NCBI RefSeq assembly: GCF_013408095.1
Contig: NZ_JACBZF010000005.1
Coordinates: 62,001 to 126,000, forward strand
Length of the DNA: 64,000 nucleotides
From: Novosphingobium marinum
GTDB lineage: Bacteria > Pseudomonadota > Alphaproteobacteria > Sphingomonadales > Sphingomonadaceae
Direction of reading: 5' to 3'
Both the position numbers and the translations under genes were made by a program. Under the pieces are notes generated by a model. The model saw only the letters and a program-made list of their open reading frames with translations, made no database searches and was not told where the DNA came from. Shown one piece after another: positions 52,640 to 63,528 of the stretch. The first letter of the stretch is position 1; each line of letters opens with the position of its first letter.

Positions 52640-54523
52640 ATGGTTTTCGCACGCAAGGTATGGGCGGTCCTGGTCGGGGTGAAGGACGCGATGGCGCTCG
52701 TCTTCCTCCTGTTGTTCTTCCTCGCGCTCTACGCAGTGCTCACCGCGCGCCCGGGGCCGGGACAGGTCATCGAAGGCGCGATGCTGTTCGGCCTCGACGG
52801 CGTGGTGGTCGAGGAACCGGCAATCCCCGACCCGATCACGCAGCTCGTGTCGCGGCAGGCGCCGGTCGCCGAATATCGCGCGCGGGACATCGTCCGGGCA
52901 TTGCGCGGGGCGGTGGGCGACGACGCGGTCAAGGTCGTCGTTTTCGACCTGTCCCGCTTCATGGGCGGCGGGCTCGTGCATATGCAGGAAATCGGCGCGG
53001 CGATGGACGAGGTGCGCGAGGCCGGCAAGCCGGTGCTGACCTATGCCACCGCGTATGTCGACGACGGCATCCTGCTGGCCGCGCATTCCAGCGAGGCCTG
53101 GGTCGATCCGCTCGGCGGTGCGCTCGTCTCCGGTCCCGGCGGTGAGCGGCTCTACTACGCCGGGCTGCTCGAAAAGCTGAAAGTCGATGCCAACGTCTAC
53201 CGTGTCGGCACGTTCAAGAGCGCGGTCGAGCCGTACATGCGCAGCGATGCCTCGCCCGAGGCGAAGGAAGCGTATCGCTCGCTATACGCGGCGATGTGGG
53301 ACGCATGGAAAGGCGATGTCGAGCGCGTCCGCCCCAAGGCGCAGGTCGAGCGCGCGGCGCTCGATCCGGTCGCGTGGCTCGAGGAAGCAGGCGGCGATGG
53401 CGCGCGCGCGGCGGTCGCGGCAGGGCTGGCCGACAAGACCGGCACCTGGGTCCAGTTCGGCGAGCGCGTGGCGGAACTGGCGGGCGAGGATGAATTCGAC
53501 GAGACGCCGGGCAGCTTCGCGCATACGCCTTTCGGCACCTGGCTTTCGGTGAACGCGCCGGAGACGCCGGGCAAGGCAATCGGTGTCGTCACCGTCGCAG
53601 GCGAGATCGTCGATGGCGACGCGGGGCCGGGAATCGCTGGAGGGGAACGCATCGGCCGCCTGCTCGACGATGCACTCGACCGGGATTTCGCCGCCCTCGT
53701 GGTTCGCGTCGATTCGCCTGGCGGCTCGATCATGGCATCGGAGCGCATCCGCGACGCGATCCTGCGCTACAAGGCGCGCGACATCCCGGTGGTCGTGTCG
53801 ATGGCGAATGTCGCGGCAAGCGGCGGCTACTGGGTCTCGACCCCCGCTTCGCGCATCTTCGCCGAGCCGGGCACGATCACCGGGTCGATCGGCGTCTTCG
53901 CGGTCGTGCCCACGTTCGAGCGGGCCTTGCAGGACATCGGCGTAAACAGCGACGGGGTGCGCACCACGCCGCTTTCCGGCCAGCCGGACCTGCTGGGAGG
54001 CTTTACGCCCGAGGTTGGCCCGATGATCCAGGCCTACATCGAAGACAGCTATCGCCGGTTCCTCACGCTCGTTGCGAAATCGCGCGGGATGACCGCCGAG
54101 CGCACCGATACGGTGGCGCAGGGCAGGCCGTGGGACGGGGGCACCGCGCGGCAGCTGGGCCTCGTCGATGAGTTCGGCGGCCTGGATGAGGCGCTGGCGC
54201 ACGCGGCGAAAGTCGCCGGGCTGGACGATGGCGACTGGCATCCCGTCTTCCTCGACGGCGGCGAGCCGACCTGGCTGGCCATTTTCGAGAGCCTCGACAA
54301 CAGGCGCACGGCCCGGCGCCCGACCGGCCGGGACTTCGCCGCGCTTGCCGCCGACCGGCAGATGTCCGTGCTCGATCGGGTCGCGCGCGACGTCGACCGG
54401 TTGCTTGCGACGCGCGGCGCACAGGCCTACTGCCTGGAATGCCCGCCCGAACCCGCGGCAACCGCCAGGCGCGAGCGAACCGGACTTGTCGACCTCCTGC
54501 TTGCGAGGTTCGCCGGCTCCTAG
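52640..54523 (+). CDS. sppA: signal peptide peptidase SppA, 67K type
   Basis: 627 residues: one N-terminal membrane helix (about 13-35) and two tandem ClpP-like domains. The general-base lysine is about Lys193 in VGTFKSAVEPY and the nucleophile about Ser394 in ANVAASGGYWVS; the pair matches Escherichia coli SppA. Degrades cleaved signal peptides in the membrane. The start at MVFARKVWAVL is preferred; an in-frame ATG 51 bp upstream overlaps the pyrB leader. Its TAG stop is shared, on the other strand, by the stop of a tiny ORF (CTAG). Confidence 0.96.
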   Translation: MVFARKVWAVLVGVKDAMALVFLLLFFLALYAVLTARPGPGQVIEGAMLFGLDGVVVEEPAIPDPITQLVSRQAPVAEYRARDIVRALRGAVGDDAVKVVVFDLSRFMGGGLVHMQEIGAAMDEVREAGKPVLTYATAYVDDGILLAAHSSEAWVDPLGGALVSGPGGERLYYAGLLEKLKVDANVYRVGTFKSAVEPYMRSDASPEAKEAYRSLYAAMWDAWKGDVERVRPKAQVERAALDPVAWLEEAGGDGARAAVAAGLADKTGTWVQFGERVAELAGEDEFDETPGSFAHTPFGTWLSVNAPETPGKAIGVVTVAGEIVDGDAGPGIAGGERIGRLLDDALDRDFAALVVRVDSPGGSIMASERIRDAILRYKARDIPVVVSMANVAASGGYWVSTPASRIFAEPGTITGSIGVFAVVPTFERALQDIGVNSDGVRTTPLSGQPDLLGGFTPEVGPMIQAYIEDSYRRFLTLVAKSRGMTAERTDTVAQGRPWDGGTARQLGLVDEFGGLDEALAHAAKVAGLDDGDWHPVFLDGGEPTWLAIFESLDNRRTARRPTGRDFAALAADRQMSVLDRVARDVDRLLATRGAQAYCLECPPEPAATARRERTGLVDLLLARFAGS

Positions 54524-54693
54524 AGCGGAGGCGGAGTTTCGTCCGGACCGCGACCGGGATCGTCGAAGTCCGGTGGAATTCCGGGAGTTTCGTCCGGGGG
54601 CGCGGTCGGACCCGGCTCGCTGGGCAGGGGCGGTGTTTCGGGAGGCGATACCGGCTCGATGCGATCCGGAGCGGGGTCGGGTTGGGTAGCCAT
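54520..54693 (-). CDS. 57-residue proline-rich protein
   Basis: Sequence begins MATQPDPAPDRIEPVSPPET and ends GRGPDETPPPL: about one third proline, very acidic, with PP-D-E repeats, no signal or membrane segment. Proteins of this size and look, ending in a PGxxPDE-like motif, are common in sphingomonads as hypothetical proteins (from memory). The stop codon sits in the CTAG palindrome of the sppA stop. Function unknown; possible disordered regulator. Confidence 0.6.
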   Translation of the reverse strand: MATQPDPAPDRIEPVSPPETPPLPSEPGPTAPPDETPGIPPDFDDPGRGPDETPPPL

Positions 54694-54831
54694 GCGGCCG
54701 TCCTTTCTGGAGCCCGTCTATTCGGGCATCAGGCAGTACGTGGGAACGCGAAACGCACGGTGCAAGCCGTTGCGCTTGCCCTTTTGCGCGGGTGCTTATA
54801 AGGGCGCTCGTTCGATATTCGGGCTTCGTCT

Positions 54832-54917
54832 GCGGGCGTGGCGGAACTGGTAGACGCGCCAGATTTAGGTTCTGGTATCTTCGTGATGTGGGGGTTCGAG
54901 TCCCTTCGCCCGCACCA
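54832..54917 (+). tRNA. tRNA-Leu (anticodon TAG)
   Basis: Acceptor GCGGGCG/CGCCCGC, anticodon stem CCAGA/TCTGG with loop TTTAGGT (anticodon TAG), a long variable arm (TATCTTCGTGATG) typical of class II tRNAs, T arm GGGGGTTCGAGTCCCTT, discriminator A, and CCA encoded. 86 nt. Decodes CUA. Confidence 0.97.
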
Positions 54918-54973
54918 GTTCTCGCCGCCGGGCGGACGGAGCGTAACGCCGTATCCATGGAAGGCCCATTGCA

Positions 54974-56626
54974 ATGCAGATCGAGGAAACCACCAACGAG
55001 GGTTTGAAGCGCGCCTACACGGTGACGATTCCCGCCAAGGACATCTCGCAGAAGATCGAGGGCGAAGTGAAGCGCATTGCGCCGCAGATCCGCATGCCCG
55101 GCTTCCGCCCCGGCAAGGTTCCGGCCAATCTCGTCAAGAAGATGCATGGCCCGGCGCTCCACCAGGAGGCGCTGAACACCTCGATCCGCGAGGCGATGGA
55201 CAAGCTCGTCAACGAAAAGGAACTGCGGCCCGCGATGCAGCCCGACGTTTCGCTGGGCGAGGGCTACGAGGAAGGCAAGGACGCCGAGCTCAACGTTAGC
55301 CTCGAAGTGCTACCCAAGATCGACGCGCCCTCGCTCGACGGCCTCAAGCTCGACAAGCTGGTCGTTCTGGTGACCGACGAGCAGCTTGACGAGTCCCTCG
55401 AAAAGCTCGCTGGGCAGCAGAAGCGGTTCGAGGACGCTGCGAAGACCCACAAGGCCAAGGAAGGCGACCAGGTGGTCTGCGATTTCGTCGGCAAGCTCGA
55501 CGGCGAGGAATTCGAGGGCGGCAAGGCCGAGGACCAGGCGATCGAGATCGGCGCAGGCCGCCTCATCCCAGGCTTCGAGGACCAGCTCGTCGGCGCCAAG
55601 GCGGGCGAAGAGCGCACGATCACCGTCACTTTCCCCGAGGACTATCCCGCCGAGAACCTGAAGGGCAAGGAAGCGACCTTCGATATCAAGATCCATGCCG
55701 TCAAGGTTCCCGGCGAGCAGAAGATCGACGACGAGTTCGCCAAGCAGCTCGGTCTCGACGATCTCGACAAGCTCAAGGAAATCCTGCGCGGCCAGCTCGA
55801 GCAGGAAACGCAGGGCCTGACCCGCACCCAGATGAAGCGCGCACTGCTCGACCAGCTTGCCGCCGGCGCGGATTTCGAAGTGCCGCCCTCGATGGTCGAT
55901 GCCGAGTTCGAGCAGATCTGGGCGCAGCTCCAGCAGGAAGCCGCGCGCGAGGAGGATCCGGAAGCCGCGCTCAAGGAAATCGAGGCGGAAAAGGACGATT
56001 ACCGCAACATCGCGGTGCGCCGCGTCCGCCTTGGCCTGCTGCTGTCCGAGATCGGCCAGCAGAATGGCGTCGAGGTGACGCAGCAGGAAATGCAGCAGCT
56101 GATGATGCAGGCCGCGCAGCAGTACCGCCCCGAAGATCGCGAGCGGTTCTTCGAGTACGTCCAGAACGAGCCGATGGCCGCTGCACAGCTTCGCGCACCG
56201 CTTTATGAAGACAAGGTCGTCGATTTCCTGATCGAGAAGGCCGAAGTGACCGAGCGCGAAGTCACGCGCGACGAGCTTCAGGAAGCGATCGAGGCCGATA
56301 CCGACGAAACCGGCGGCGCCAAGGCGAAGAAGGCTCCGGCCAGGAAGGCTCCCGCAAAGAAGCCGGCGGCCAAAAAGCCGGCGGCAAAGGCCAAGACCCC
56401 CGCCAAGGGCGAAGTCGCGGACGAAGCAAAGGACGCCGATGCCGAGGCCAAGGCTCCGGCCAAGAAGGCGGCGACGCGCAAGGCTCCGGCCAGGAAGACC
56501 GCGACCGCCAAGAGCGAGGACGGCGAAGCGAAGGCTCCCGCAAAGAAGCCGGCGGCGAAGAAGCCTGCCGCGAAGAAGGCTCCGGCCAAGAAAGCCGCGA
56601 CCGCCGCTGACGCGGACGAAGGCTGA
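54974..56626 (+). CDS. tig: trigger factor with lysine/alanine-rich tail
   Basis: 550 residues against about 430-450 usual. N-terminal ribosome-binding domain with the signature around GFRPGKVPANLVKK (residues about 38-51; the family's GFRxGKxP), a PPIase domain (about 160-240, VVCDFVGKLDGEEFEGG), and the C-terminal arm. Residues about 449-550 form a low-complexity extension of KKAPAKKPAA-type repeats (about 27 Lys in 102 residues), like histone-H1-type tails. Nascent-chain chaperone; upstream of clpP-clpX as usual. Confidence 0.96.
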   Translation: MQIEETTNEGLKRAYTVTIPAKDISQKIEGEVKRIAPQIRMPGFRPGKVPANLVKKMHGPALHQEALNTSIREAMDKLVNEKELRPAMQPDVSLGEGYEEGKDAELNVSLEVLPKIDAPSLDGLKLDKLVVLVTDEQLDESLEKLAGQQKRFEDAAKTHKAKEGDQVVCDFVGKLDGEEFEGGKAEDQAIEIGAGRLIPGFEDQLVGAKAGEERTITVTFPEDYPAENLKGKEATFDIKIHAVKVPGEQKIDDEFAKQLGLDDLDKLKEILRGQLEQETQGLTRTQMKRALLDQLAAGADFEVPPSMVDAEFEQIWAQLQQEAAREEDPEAALKEIEAEKDDYRNIAVRRVRLGLLLSEIGQQNGVEVTQQEMQQLMMQAAQQYRPEDRERFFEYVQNEPMAAAQLRAPLYEDKVVDFLIEKAEVTEREVTRDELQEAIEADTDETGGAKAKKAPARKAPAKKPAAKKPAAKAKTPAKGEVADEAKDADAEAKAPAKKAATRKAPARKTATAKSEDGEAKAPAKKPAAKKPAAKKAPAKKAATAADADEG

Positions 56627-56655
56627 GGTTCGGACCTCACCTGCAAGGAATTCGA

Positions 56656-56688
56656 GGCCCGGCCGCAATGCGCGCCGGGCCTTCTTGC
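56656..56688 (+). terminator. hairpin after tig
   Basis: 8-bp perfect stem GGCCCGGC/GCCGGGCC followed by TTCTTGC. Weak T-run; likely a terminator that separates tig from clpP. Confidence 0.55.
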
Positions 56689-56764
56689 AGGCCGCGGCGC
56701 CAGGCATTGGGTTAACGCCCTTGAACATCGGCGACCGGAACGCGACATAGGCGAACCAGATCAC

Positions 56765-57478
56765 ATGAGGACGCAAATGCTAGACTTGTTCGGCCACTCC
56801 GGCTCCCAGGGCAAATTCGAGATCGATCCCGAGACGGGTGCGCTCGTCCCCGTCGTCGTCGAGCAGACGAGCCGAGGCGAGCGCAGCTTCGACATCTTCT
56901 CGCGCCTGTTGCGCGAGCGGATCGTCTTCGTGACCGGGCAGGTCGAGGACGGCATGGCCTCGCTGATCGTCGCGCAGTTGCTGTTCCTCGAATCGGAAAA
57001 TCCGTCGAAGGACATCTCGATGTACATCAACTCGCCGGGCGGCGTGGTGACGGCGGGAATGGCGATCCACGACACGATGCAGTACATCCGGCCGCGCGTC
57101 TCGACCGTGTGCATCGGTCAGGCTGCATCGATGGGCAGCTTCCTGCTTGCAGCGGGCGAGCCGGGCATGCGCATCGCGCTTCCCAACGCGCGCATCATGG
57201 TCCACCAGCCCTCGGGCGGCGCGCGCGGCATGGCCTCGGACATCGAGATCCAGGCGCGCGAAATCCTGCGCATCCGCAAGCGGATGAACGATCTTTACGT
57301 CAAGTACACCGGCAAGAGCCTCGACGCGATCGAGAAGGCGATGGACCGCGACACCTTTCTCGAGGCCGAGGAAGCGCTGGAGTTCGGGATCGTCGACAAG
57401 GTCTTCGAGAGCCGCCCGGACGCAGAAAAGCAGGCCGAAAGCGAGCAAAAGGCATCGGACGACAAGTCCAAGGAATAA
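56765..57478 (+). CDS. clpP: ATP-dependent Clp protease proteolytic subunit
   Basis: 237 residues. Catalytic serine about Ser122 in [11 protein letters not shown] and histidine about His147 in [12 protein letters not shown]; catalytic Asp in the [15 protein letters not shown] region. Forms the 14-mer chamber used by ClpX. The C-terminal 20 residues are Glu/Lys-rich. Start [11 protein letters not shown]; an ATG five codons further (MLDLFGH) is possible. Confidence 0.97.
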   Translation: MRTQMLDLFGHSGSQGKFEIDPETGALVPVVVEQTSRGERSFDIFSRLLRERIVFVTGQVEDGMASLIVAQLLFLESENPSKDISMYINSPGGVVTAGMAIHDTMQYIRPRVSTVCIGQAASMGSFLLAAGEPGMRIALPNARIMVHQPSGGARGMASDIEIQAREILRIRKRMNDLYVKYTGKSLDAIEKAMDRDTFLEAEEALEFGIVDKVFESRPDAEKQAESEQKASDDKSKE

Positions 57479-57594
57479 TCAACCCTCGTGCTTCAGCCCC
57501 TTGAAAGTTTCGGCGGGTATGAGGCAGGATCGAATTTCGAACACTCCGGGCCACTGGTCCGGCGAGTCGGCCCCGGAGGGGTACGCAACAGAGA

Positions 57595-58851
<1,257 letters not shown>

Positions 58852-58937
58852 CCATCCCGGCGGCGGGCCGACCCTGAAGACGTTCGAGTATCTAGAGGCT
58901 TCGCAGATGGCGGGGCCCTTTCGATGTTGCGGGGAAG

Positions 58938-59864
58938 TCAGACCCTCTCGTCGCTTTCCAGCGCGCATTCCTTCCCGGAATGTGTCTCGATCTGGATCGT
59001 CGGGTGGACGATCCCGAAGCCGTGCTCCAGATCGTGCGCCAGTTCGTGCAGGAACGCGTCTCCCGGATGTCCGCCAGGCATAACGAAATGTGCGGTCAGC
59101 GCGGTCTCGGTCGTGCTCATCGGCCATATGTGCCGATCGTGAAGCGCCGATACTCCGGGTCGCGATGCAAGGAACCTGCGCACTTCGTCGATGTCGATGG
59201 CATCGGGCACCGCCAGCATCGCCATCTTCGACGAATCGCGCAGAAGTCCCCAACTTCCCCAGGCAATGACGGCAGTGATCAGCAACGACGTGATCGGGTC
59301 GATCAGTTGTTCGCCGGTGAGGATGACCGCGATACCCGCAAGGACCACGCCAGCCGACACGGCAGCATCGGCCAGCAGGTGCAGGAAGGCGGCACGAATA
59401 TTGAGGTCGGACTTGCTGCCCTTGGCGAAGAGCAGGGCAGAGGCCGCGTTGATGACGATACCGATCGCGGCGACGACCACCATGGTCCATCCGGCAACTT
59501 CGGGCGGGTCCGAAAAGCGCCGGATCGTCTCGACGAGGATCGCGCCGAGCGCCACCCAGAGCAACGCAGCATTGGCGATCGCTGCCAGGATCGATGAGCT
59601 TTTGAGGCCATAGGTGAAGCGTGCACTGGGCGGGCGGGCCGCCAGCACGCTCGCGCCCCATGCGAGAAGGAGCGATAGCACGTCCGAGAGATTGTGCCCG
59701 GCATCTGCCAGCAATGCCATCGATCCGCTGGCGAGACCCGCGACTACTTCGGCGATGACGAATGCGACGTTGAGACAGACGGCGATGGCGAACGCGCGTC
59801 CGCGAGCGGCGCTGTGACCGTGATTGTGCCCATGGTGGTGACTATGATCGTGACCCGCGCCCAT
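58938..59864 (-). CDS. cation diffusion facilitator (zinc/cobalt/cadmium efflux)
   Basis: 308 residues, six membrane helices. His-rich N-terminus GHDHSHHHGHNHGHSAA, first metal site ADAGHNLSDVLS, second HLLADAAVSAGVV; a C-terminal cytoplasmic domain of the CDF type (RRFLASRPGVSALHDRHIW). Close to CzcD/ZitB efflux proteins. The start at MGAGHDHSHH is chosen; an ATG 54 bp upstream is possible. Convergent to clpX, divergent from the TonB receptor. Confidence 0.92.
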   Translation of the reverse strand: MGAGHDHSHHHGHNHGHSAARGRAFAIAVCLNVAFVIAEVVAGLASGSMALLADAGHNLSDVLSLLLAWGASVLAARPPSARFTYGLKSSSILAAIANAALLWVALGAILVETIRRFSDPPEVAGWTMVVVAAIGIVINAASALLFAKGSKSDLNIRAAFLHLLADAAVSAGVVLAGIAVILTGEQLIDPITSLLITAVIAWGSWGLLRDSSKMAMLAVPDAIDIDEVRRFLASRPGVSALHDRHIWPMSTTETALTAHFVMPGGHPGDAFLHELAHDLEHGFGIVHPTIQIETHSGKECALESDERV

Positions 59865-60208
59865 CGTGGGCAGCGTCTCGCACGGGCTGCCGGCACCGGG
59901 CAAGCTATGAGGTAACATAACGAAGGTCGGCTCGCAGGCGCAGCATCCGGAGCGTGGCAATTTTGTCGCACTGCCGCAAAGAAAATGGTGGCGTAATATT
60001 GTTACACTTCCATGAAATCTTGGATTTACAAGCCTTGCGTCATCGCGAGATTGCGCGAAATGCAAAGCACGCGTCCAATTGCATAGATTGCAACCCACTG
60101 TCAGAAAACGGTCATTAAAGGCTGCTCTTAGCAGCCGCAGCAAACCCGGGAGGGGTTTGTCAGCGGGCGAGCAAGTCCGCGCACGAAATTCAAACTCAGG
60201 GGTTCCCC
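59865..60208. other. 344-bp intergenic region between the CDF and TonB-receptor genes
   Basis: No gene is apparent. The middle (about 59940-60080) is distinctly AT-rich for this genome and holds the inverted repeat GTAATATTGTTAC at 59993-60005, a plausible promoter or operator zone for the divergent genes. Confidence 0.5.
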
Positions 60209-62650
60209 ATGCGACTTCAAGCATTCCTGACCACCGCTGCCAGCACCCTGGCGCTCGGCATCGCAGCAGCCGCCTCGACCAGCGCCCATGCGCAGTCGAC
60301 CGGCTCCGTCGAATTCGAAACGGGCGAAATCGTCGTCACCGGCATTTACGAAAGCGCAGTTGGCGGCGTCGAGATTCCCAACACCCCCAAGGCCAAGCAG
60401 GTCCTCGACGACGAGATCATCCGTCGCCAGCGTCCCGGTCAGACCGCAAACGACATCGTCAACCTCGTCCCGGGTGTCAGCTTCCAGAACAACGATCCCT
60501 GGGGATCCTCGGGCGGTACCTTCACGATCCGCGGGTTCAGCGACGACCGAATCTCGCAGACGCTTGACGGTCTTCCGCTGAACGATTCGGGTAACTACGC
60601 CCTCTATACCAACCAGCAGGTCGACCCCGAGATCCTTGCGGAAATCAACGTGAACCTCGGCGTGACCGACGTCGACAGCCCGACCGCCTCGGCGACCGGC
60701 GGCACGATCAACCTTCGCACCAAGGTGCCTGAAGACGAATTCAAGCTGACCGCAAGCATCAGCTACGGCAACATCATCGCGCCGGGTGCGGGAGACCGCC
60801 CGTACATCCGCGGCTTCGGCATGATCGATACCGGGGACCTTACCGGTATGGGCACCAAGGCATTCTTCTCTGCGAGCTACGTGCGCTACGACAATCCGTT
60901 CAACAATTACGGCGTCGTGGACAAGCAGCAGTACAACGGACGGATTTTCCAGGAACTGGGATCCAACGGCGATTTCATCGCAGTTGCGGGCCACTACAAC
61001 CAGAACCGCAACAATTTCTTCGGTTCGTTCTCGGTCAGCGGGTTCCCGACGACCAAGCGTGGCCGCTACTACGAGATCAACTATCCCTGCACCGTCGACA
61101 CGCCGACGCCCGGCGTCCGCGACGTCGACAACAATTGCGGCGCCGAATTCGACCGCCGCTACAACCCCTCGAACACGGGCAACATCCGCGGTTCATCGCG
61201 CTTCACGCTGATGGACGGCCTGATCCTGACGGTCGATCCGAGCTTCCAGTACGTCAAGGCGAACGGCGGCGGCGACGAGGAGCTTCTCGAGCAGACCCGC
61301 TCGTACAACGGCGTGGAATATACCGGCTTCCTGCGGGGTGGTTACTACTTCGGCCGCGACCTGAACGGTGACGGCGACACGCTGGACGAGGTGACGGGGC
61401 ACGATCCCAGCCAGACCAAGACCCGCCGTTACGGCGTCATCGCCTCGCTGGCCTACGACATCAATCCCGACCACCGCGTGCGCGTCGCCTACACCTGGGA
61501 CCGCGCGCGTCACCGCCAGACCGGTGCGACATCCGTGGCGCTTCCCAATGGCGAGATCGCGGACGTCTTCCCGATCAACGATCCGCTGGTGACCGCCGAT
61601 GGTTTCGTCCTCAACAAGCGCAACCGCCTGTCCTACGCGATCCTGCACCAGGTCTCGGGCGAATATCGGGGCAACTTCGGTCCGCTGACGGCAGTCCTCG
61701 GCCTGCGCGCGCCTTTCTTCAAGCGCGAGCTGAACCAGTACTGCTATACGACTTCCGCTTCCGGGTTCCTCGACTGCTTCGACAATCAGGACCCGGCGGC
61801 CTACGAGGCTGCCAACCCGCGCGCTGCCCCGCCGCAGTCGAGAAGCTACAAGTACGACAAGCTCCTGCCGAACGTGGGCATCGTCTACAATGTGACCGAT
61901 GACGCATCGATCTTCGCCAATTACGCGAAGGGGCTTTCGGTTCCGGGTACCGATCCGCTGTACGACTCGCTGTTCTTCCCCAACGTCGCCGAAGCGCGTC
62001 CCGTCCCCGAGACGACCGACAGCTTCGATGCGGGCGTCCGGTTCCAGACCGGCACCGTGCAGGCGCAGCTTGCCGGCTGGTACACCAAGTACAAGAACCG
62101 CCTGGCTTCCGCCTACGACCCGGTGCTCGACGAGACGGTCTACCGGAACCTCGGTTCGGTCGACAAATATGGGATCGACGGGTCGGTAGCGTGGCAGCCG
62201 ACACCCAACACTTTCCTGTACGTCTTCGGTTCCTGGTACGATTCGGAGATCAAGGAGGACATCCTCACCGCCGATGGCGTGATCCCGACGGGCGGCAAGA
62301 AGGAAAGCGGCGCACCGGTGTTCACTCTCGGCGCGCGTGGCGAGGTGACGTTTGGCGATTTCAGCCTGGGCGCGCAGGCCAAGCACACCGGCAAGCGTTA
62401 CCTCAACGACGCCAACCTTGTGCTCGAACCGCTTGGCCGGACAGCCGACGGCTACACGCTTGTCGACCTCGACCTGCGGTACAAGCTGGCCGAATCGCCG
62501 ATGGGCGGTGACGTGGCGATACAGCTTAACGTCACCAACCTGTTCGACGAGTTCTACGTGTCGGGCTTCGACGGATCGCTGGACAGCTCGCCGTTCCTGC
62601 AGATCGGCGCTCCGCGCGCGTTCAGCGTGGCAATCCTTTTCGGCTACTGA
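60209..62650 (+). CDS. TonB-dependent outer-membrane receptor
   Basis: 813 residues. Signal peptide cleaved near AHA-QST (about 29), TonB box EIVVTGIYE (about 38-46), plug domain with TANDIVNLVPGVSFQNNDPW and FTIRGFSDDRISQTLDG, then a barrel ending in an aromatic residue (VAILFGY). The barrel contains NxxGxxxD-like turns and NVTNLFDEFYVSG near the end. The substrate cannot be told from sequence; the family includes siderophore, vitamin and sugar receptors. No other transport genes accompany it. Confidence 0.94.
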   Translation: MRLQAFLTTAASTLALGIAAAASTSAHAQSTGSVEFETGEIVVTGIYESAVGGVEIPNTPKAKQVLDDEIIRRQRPGQTANDIVNLVPGVSFQNNDPWGSSGGTFTIRGFSDDRISQTLDGLPLNDSGNYALYTNQQVDPEILAEINVNLGVTDVDSPTASATGGTINLRTKVPEDEFKLTASISYGNIIAPGAGDRPYIRGFGMIDTGDLTGMGTKAFFSASYVRYDNPFNNYGVVDKQQYNGRIFQELGSNGDFIAVAGHYNQNRNNFFGSFSVSGFPTTKRGRYYEINYPCTVDTPTPGVRDVDNNCGAEFDRRYNPSNTGNIRGSSRFTLMDGLILTVDPSFQYVKANGGGDEELLEQTRSYNGVEYTGFLRGGYYFGRDLNGDGDTLDEVTGHDPSQTKTRRYGVIASLAYDINPDHRVRVAYTWDRARHRQTGATSVALPNGEIADVFPINDPLVTADGFVLNKRNRLSYAILHQVSGEYRGNFGPLTAVLGLRAPFFKRELNQYCYTTSASGFLDCFDNQDPAAYEAANPRAAPPQSRSYKYDKLLPNVGIVYNVTDDASIFANYAKGLSVPGTDPLYDSLFFPNVAEARPVPETTDSFDAGVRFQTGTVQAQLAGWYTKYKNRLASAYDPVLDETVYRNLGSVDKYGIDGSVAWQPTPNTFLYVFGSWYDSEIKEDILTADGVIPTGGKKESGAPVFTLGARGEVTFGDFSLGAQAKHTGKRYLNDANLVLEPLGRTADGYTLVDLDLRYKLAESPMGGDVAIQLNVTNLFDEFYVSGFDGSLDSSPFLQIGAPRAFSVAILFGY

Positions 62651-62672
62651 GCTACCGAAAGAGCAAGCGGGT

Positions 62673-62694
62673 GGCGGCACCCCCGGGTGTCGCC
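62673..62694. terminator. hairpin after the TonB receptor
   Basis: 10-bp stem GGCGGCACCC/GGGTGTCGCC (one G-T pair) in the 79 bp between convergent genes. No T-run, so a weak call. Confidence 0.4.
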
Positions 62695-62729
62695 GTTCCG
62701 CGTTTCATGGCCGGGAAAAACGGGCCACC

Positions 62730-63434
62730 TTATTCATACACGCAGGCGTCGAGGCCATCACGGCGCACGACGCCGATGCGCGCGGCGATCGTGTTGGCGT
62801 AGCGGCGTGTGAAGCCTGCCGGGTTGCGCACGGCGCGTTTCTTGGGGCTGGGCAGGGCGGCGGCCATGCGCGCCGCCTCGTCGCGCGTCAGCCTGGCGGC
62901 GGACTTGTCGAAGTAGCGGTGCGCACCGGCTTCGACCCCGTAGGTGCCGATGCCGGTCTCAGCTACGTTGAGGTAGACCTCGATGATCCGGCGCTTGGTC
63001 CAGATCGTCTCGATCAGGAAGGTGAACCAGGCTTCCAGCCCCTTGCGAAGCCAGCGGTCCCAGCCGCTTCCCTGCCAGAGGAAAACGTTCTTGGCGGTCT
63101 GCTGGCTGATTGTCGAGCCGCCGCGCAAGCGCCCGCCTTTCGCATTGCGCGCCATCGCCTGTTCGATCGCCTCGCGGTCGAATCCGTCGTGAGAGCAGAA
63201 CTTTGAATCCTCGGCCCCGATAACGGCGGAGACCATGTTGCGGTCTATCCGCGAAAGCGGTGTCCAGTCCTTGGTGAAACCGTGCTCGTCGAACACCATG
63301 GTCGCGGTCAGCGGTGGCGGTACGAAGCGAAACAGCAGGACGAGGCCCACGCTGATCGCCAGGAACCATACGATGAGGCGTGCAAGAAACTGCGTCGCGG
63401 AATAAACGCACCCCGGTCTTTTCGCTTTCGCCAT
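62730..63434 (-). CDS. mtgA: monofunctional peptidoglycan glycosyltransferase
   Basis: 234 residues: one N-terminal membrane anchor (about 15-38) and a GT51 domain with catalytic Glu in IGAEDSKFCSHDGFD, then RGGSTISQQTAKNVFLW, and KRRIIEVYLNVAETG. No transpeptidase domain, so MtgA type. Polymerises glycan strands at the membrane. Normal length. Confidence 0.95.
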   Translation of the reverse strand: MAKAKRPGCVYSATQFLARLIVWFLAISVGLVLLFRFVPPPLTATMVFDEHGFTKDWTPLSRIDRNMVSAVIGAEDSKFCSHDGFDREAIEQAMARNAKGGRLRGGSTISQQTAKNVFLWQGSGWDRWLRKGLEAWFTFLIETIWTKRRIIEVYLNVAETGIGTYGVEAGAHRYFDKSAARLTRDEAARMAAALPSPKKRAVRNPAGFTRRYANTIAARIGVVRRDGLDACVYE

Positions 63435-63528
63435 GAACTCGGACTAGCCGCTAAGGCGGCATGCAGGCAATGCTGCTGTGTGAGGGACCTTTGCAAGCGG
63501 ACCGGATCGCCGCCTGCGACTGGCTGAA

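Noticed and set aside
56318..56620. Tandem DNA repeat (minisatellite or CRISPR-like) at the end of tig
   Set aside because: The near-repeats are explained by in-frame low-complexity Lys/Ala/Pro coding; units differ in length and no spacer structure exists.
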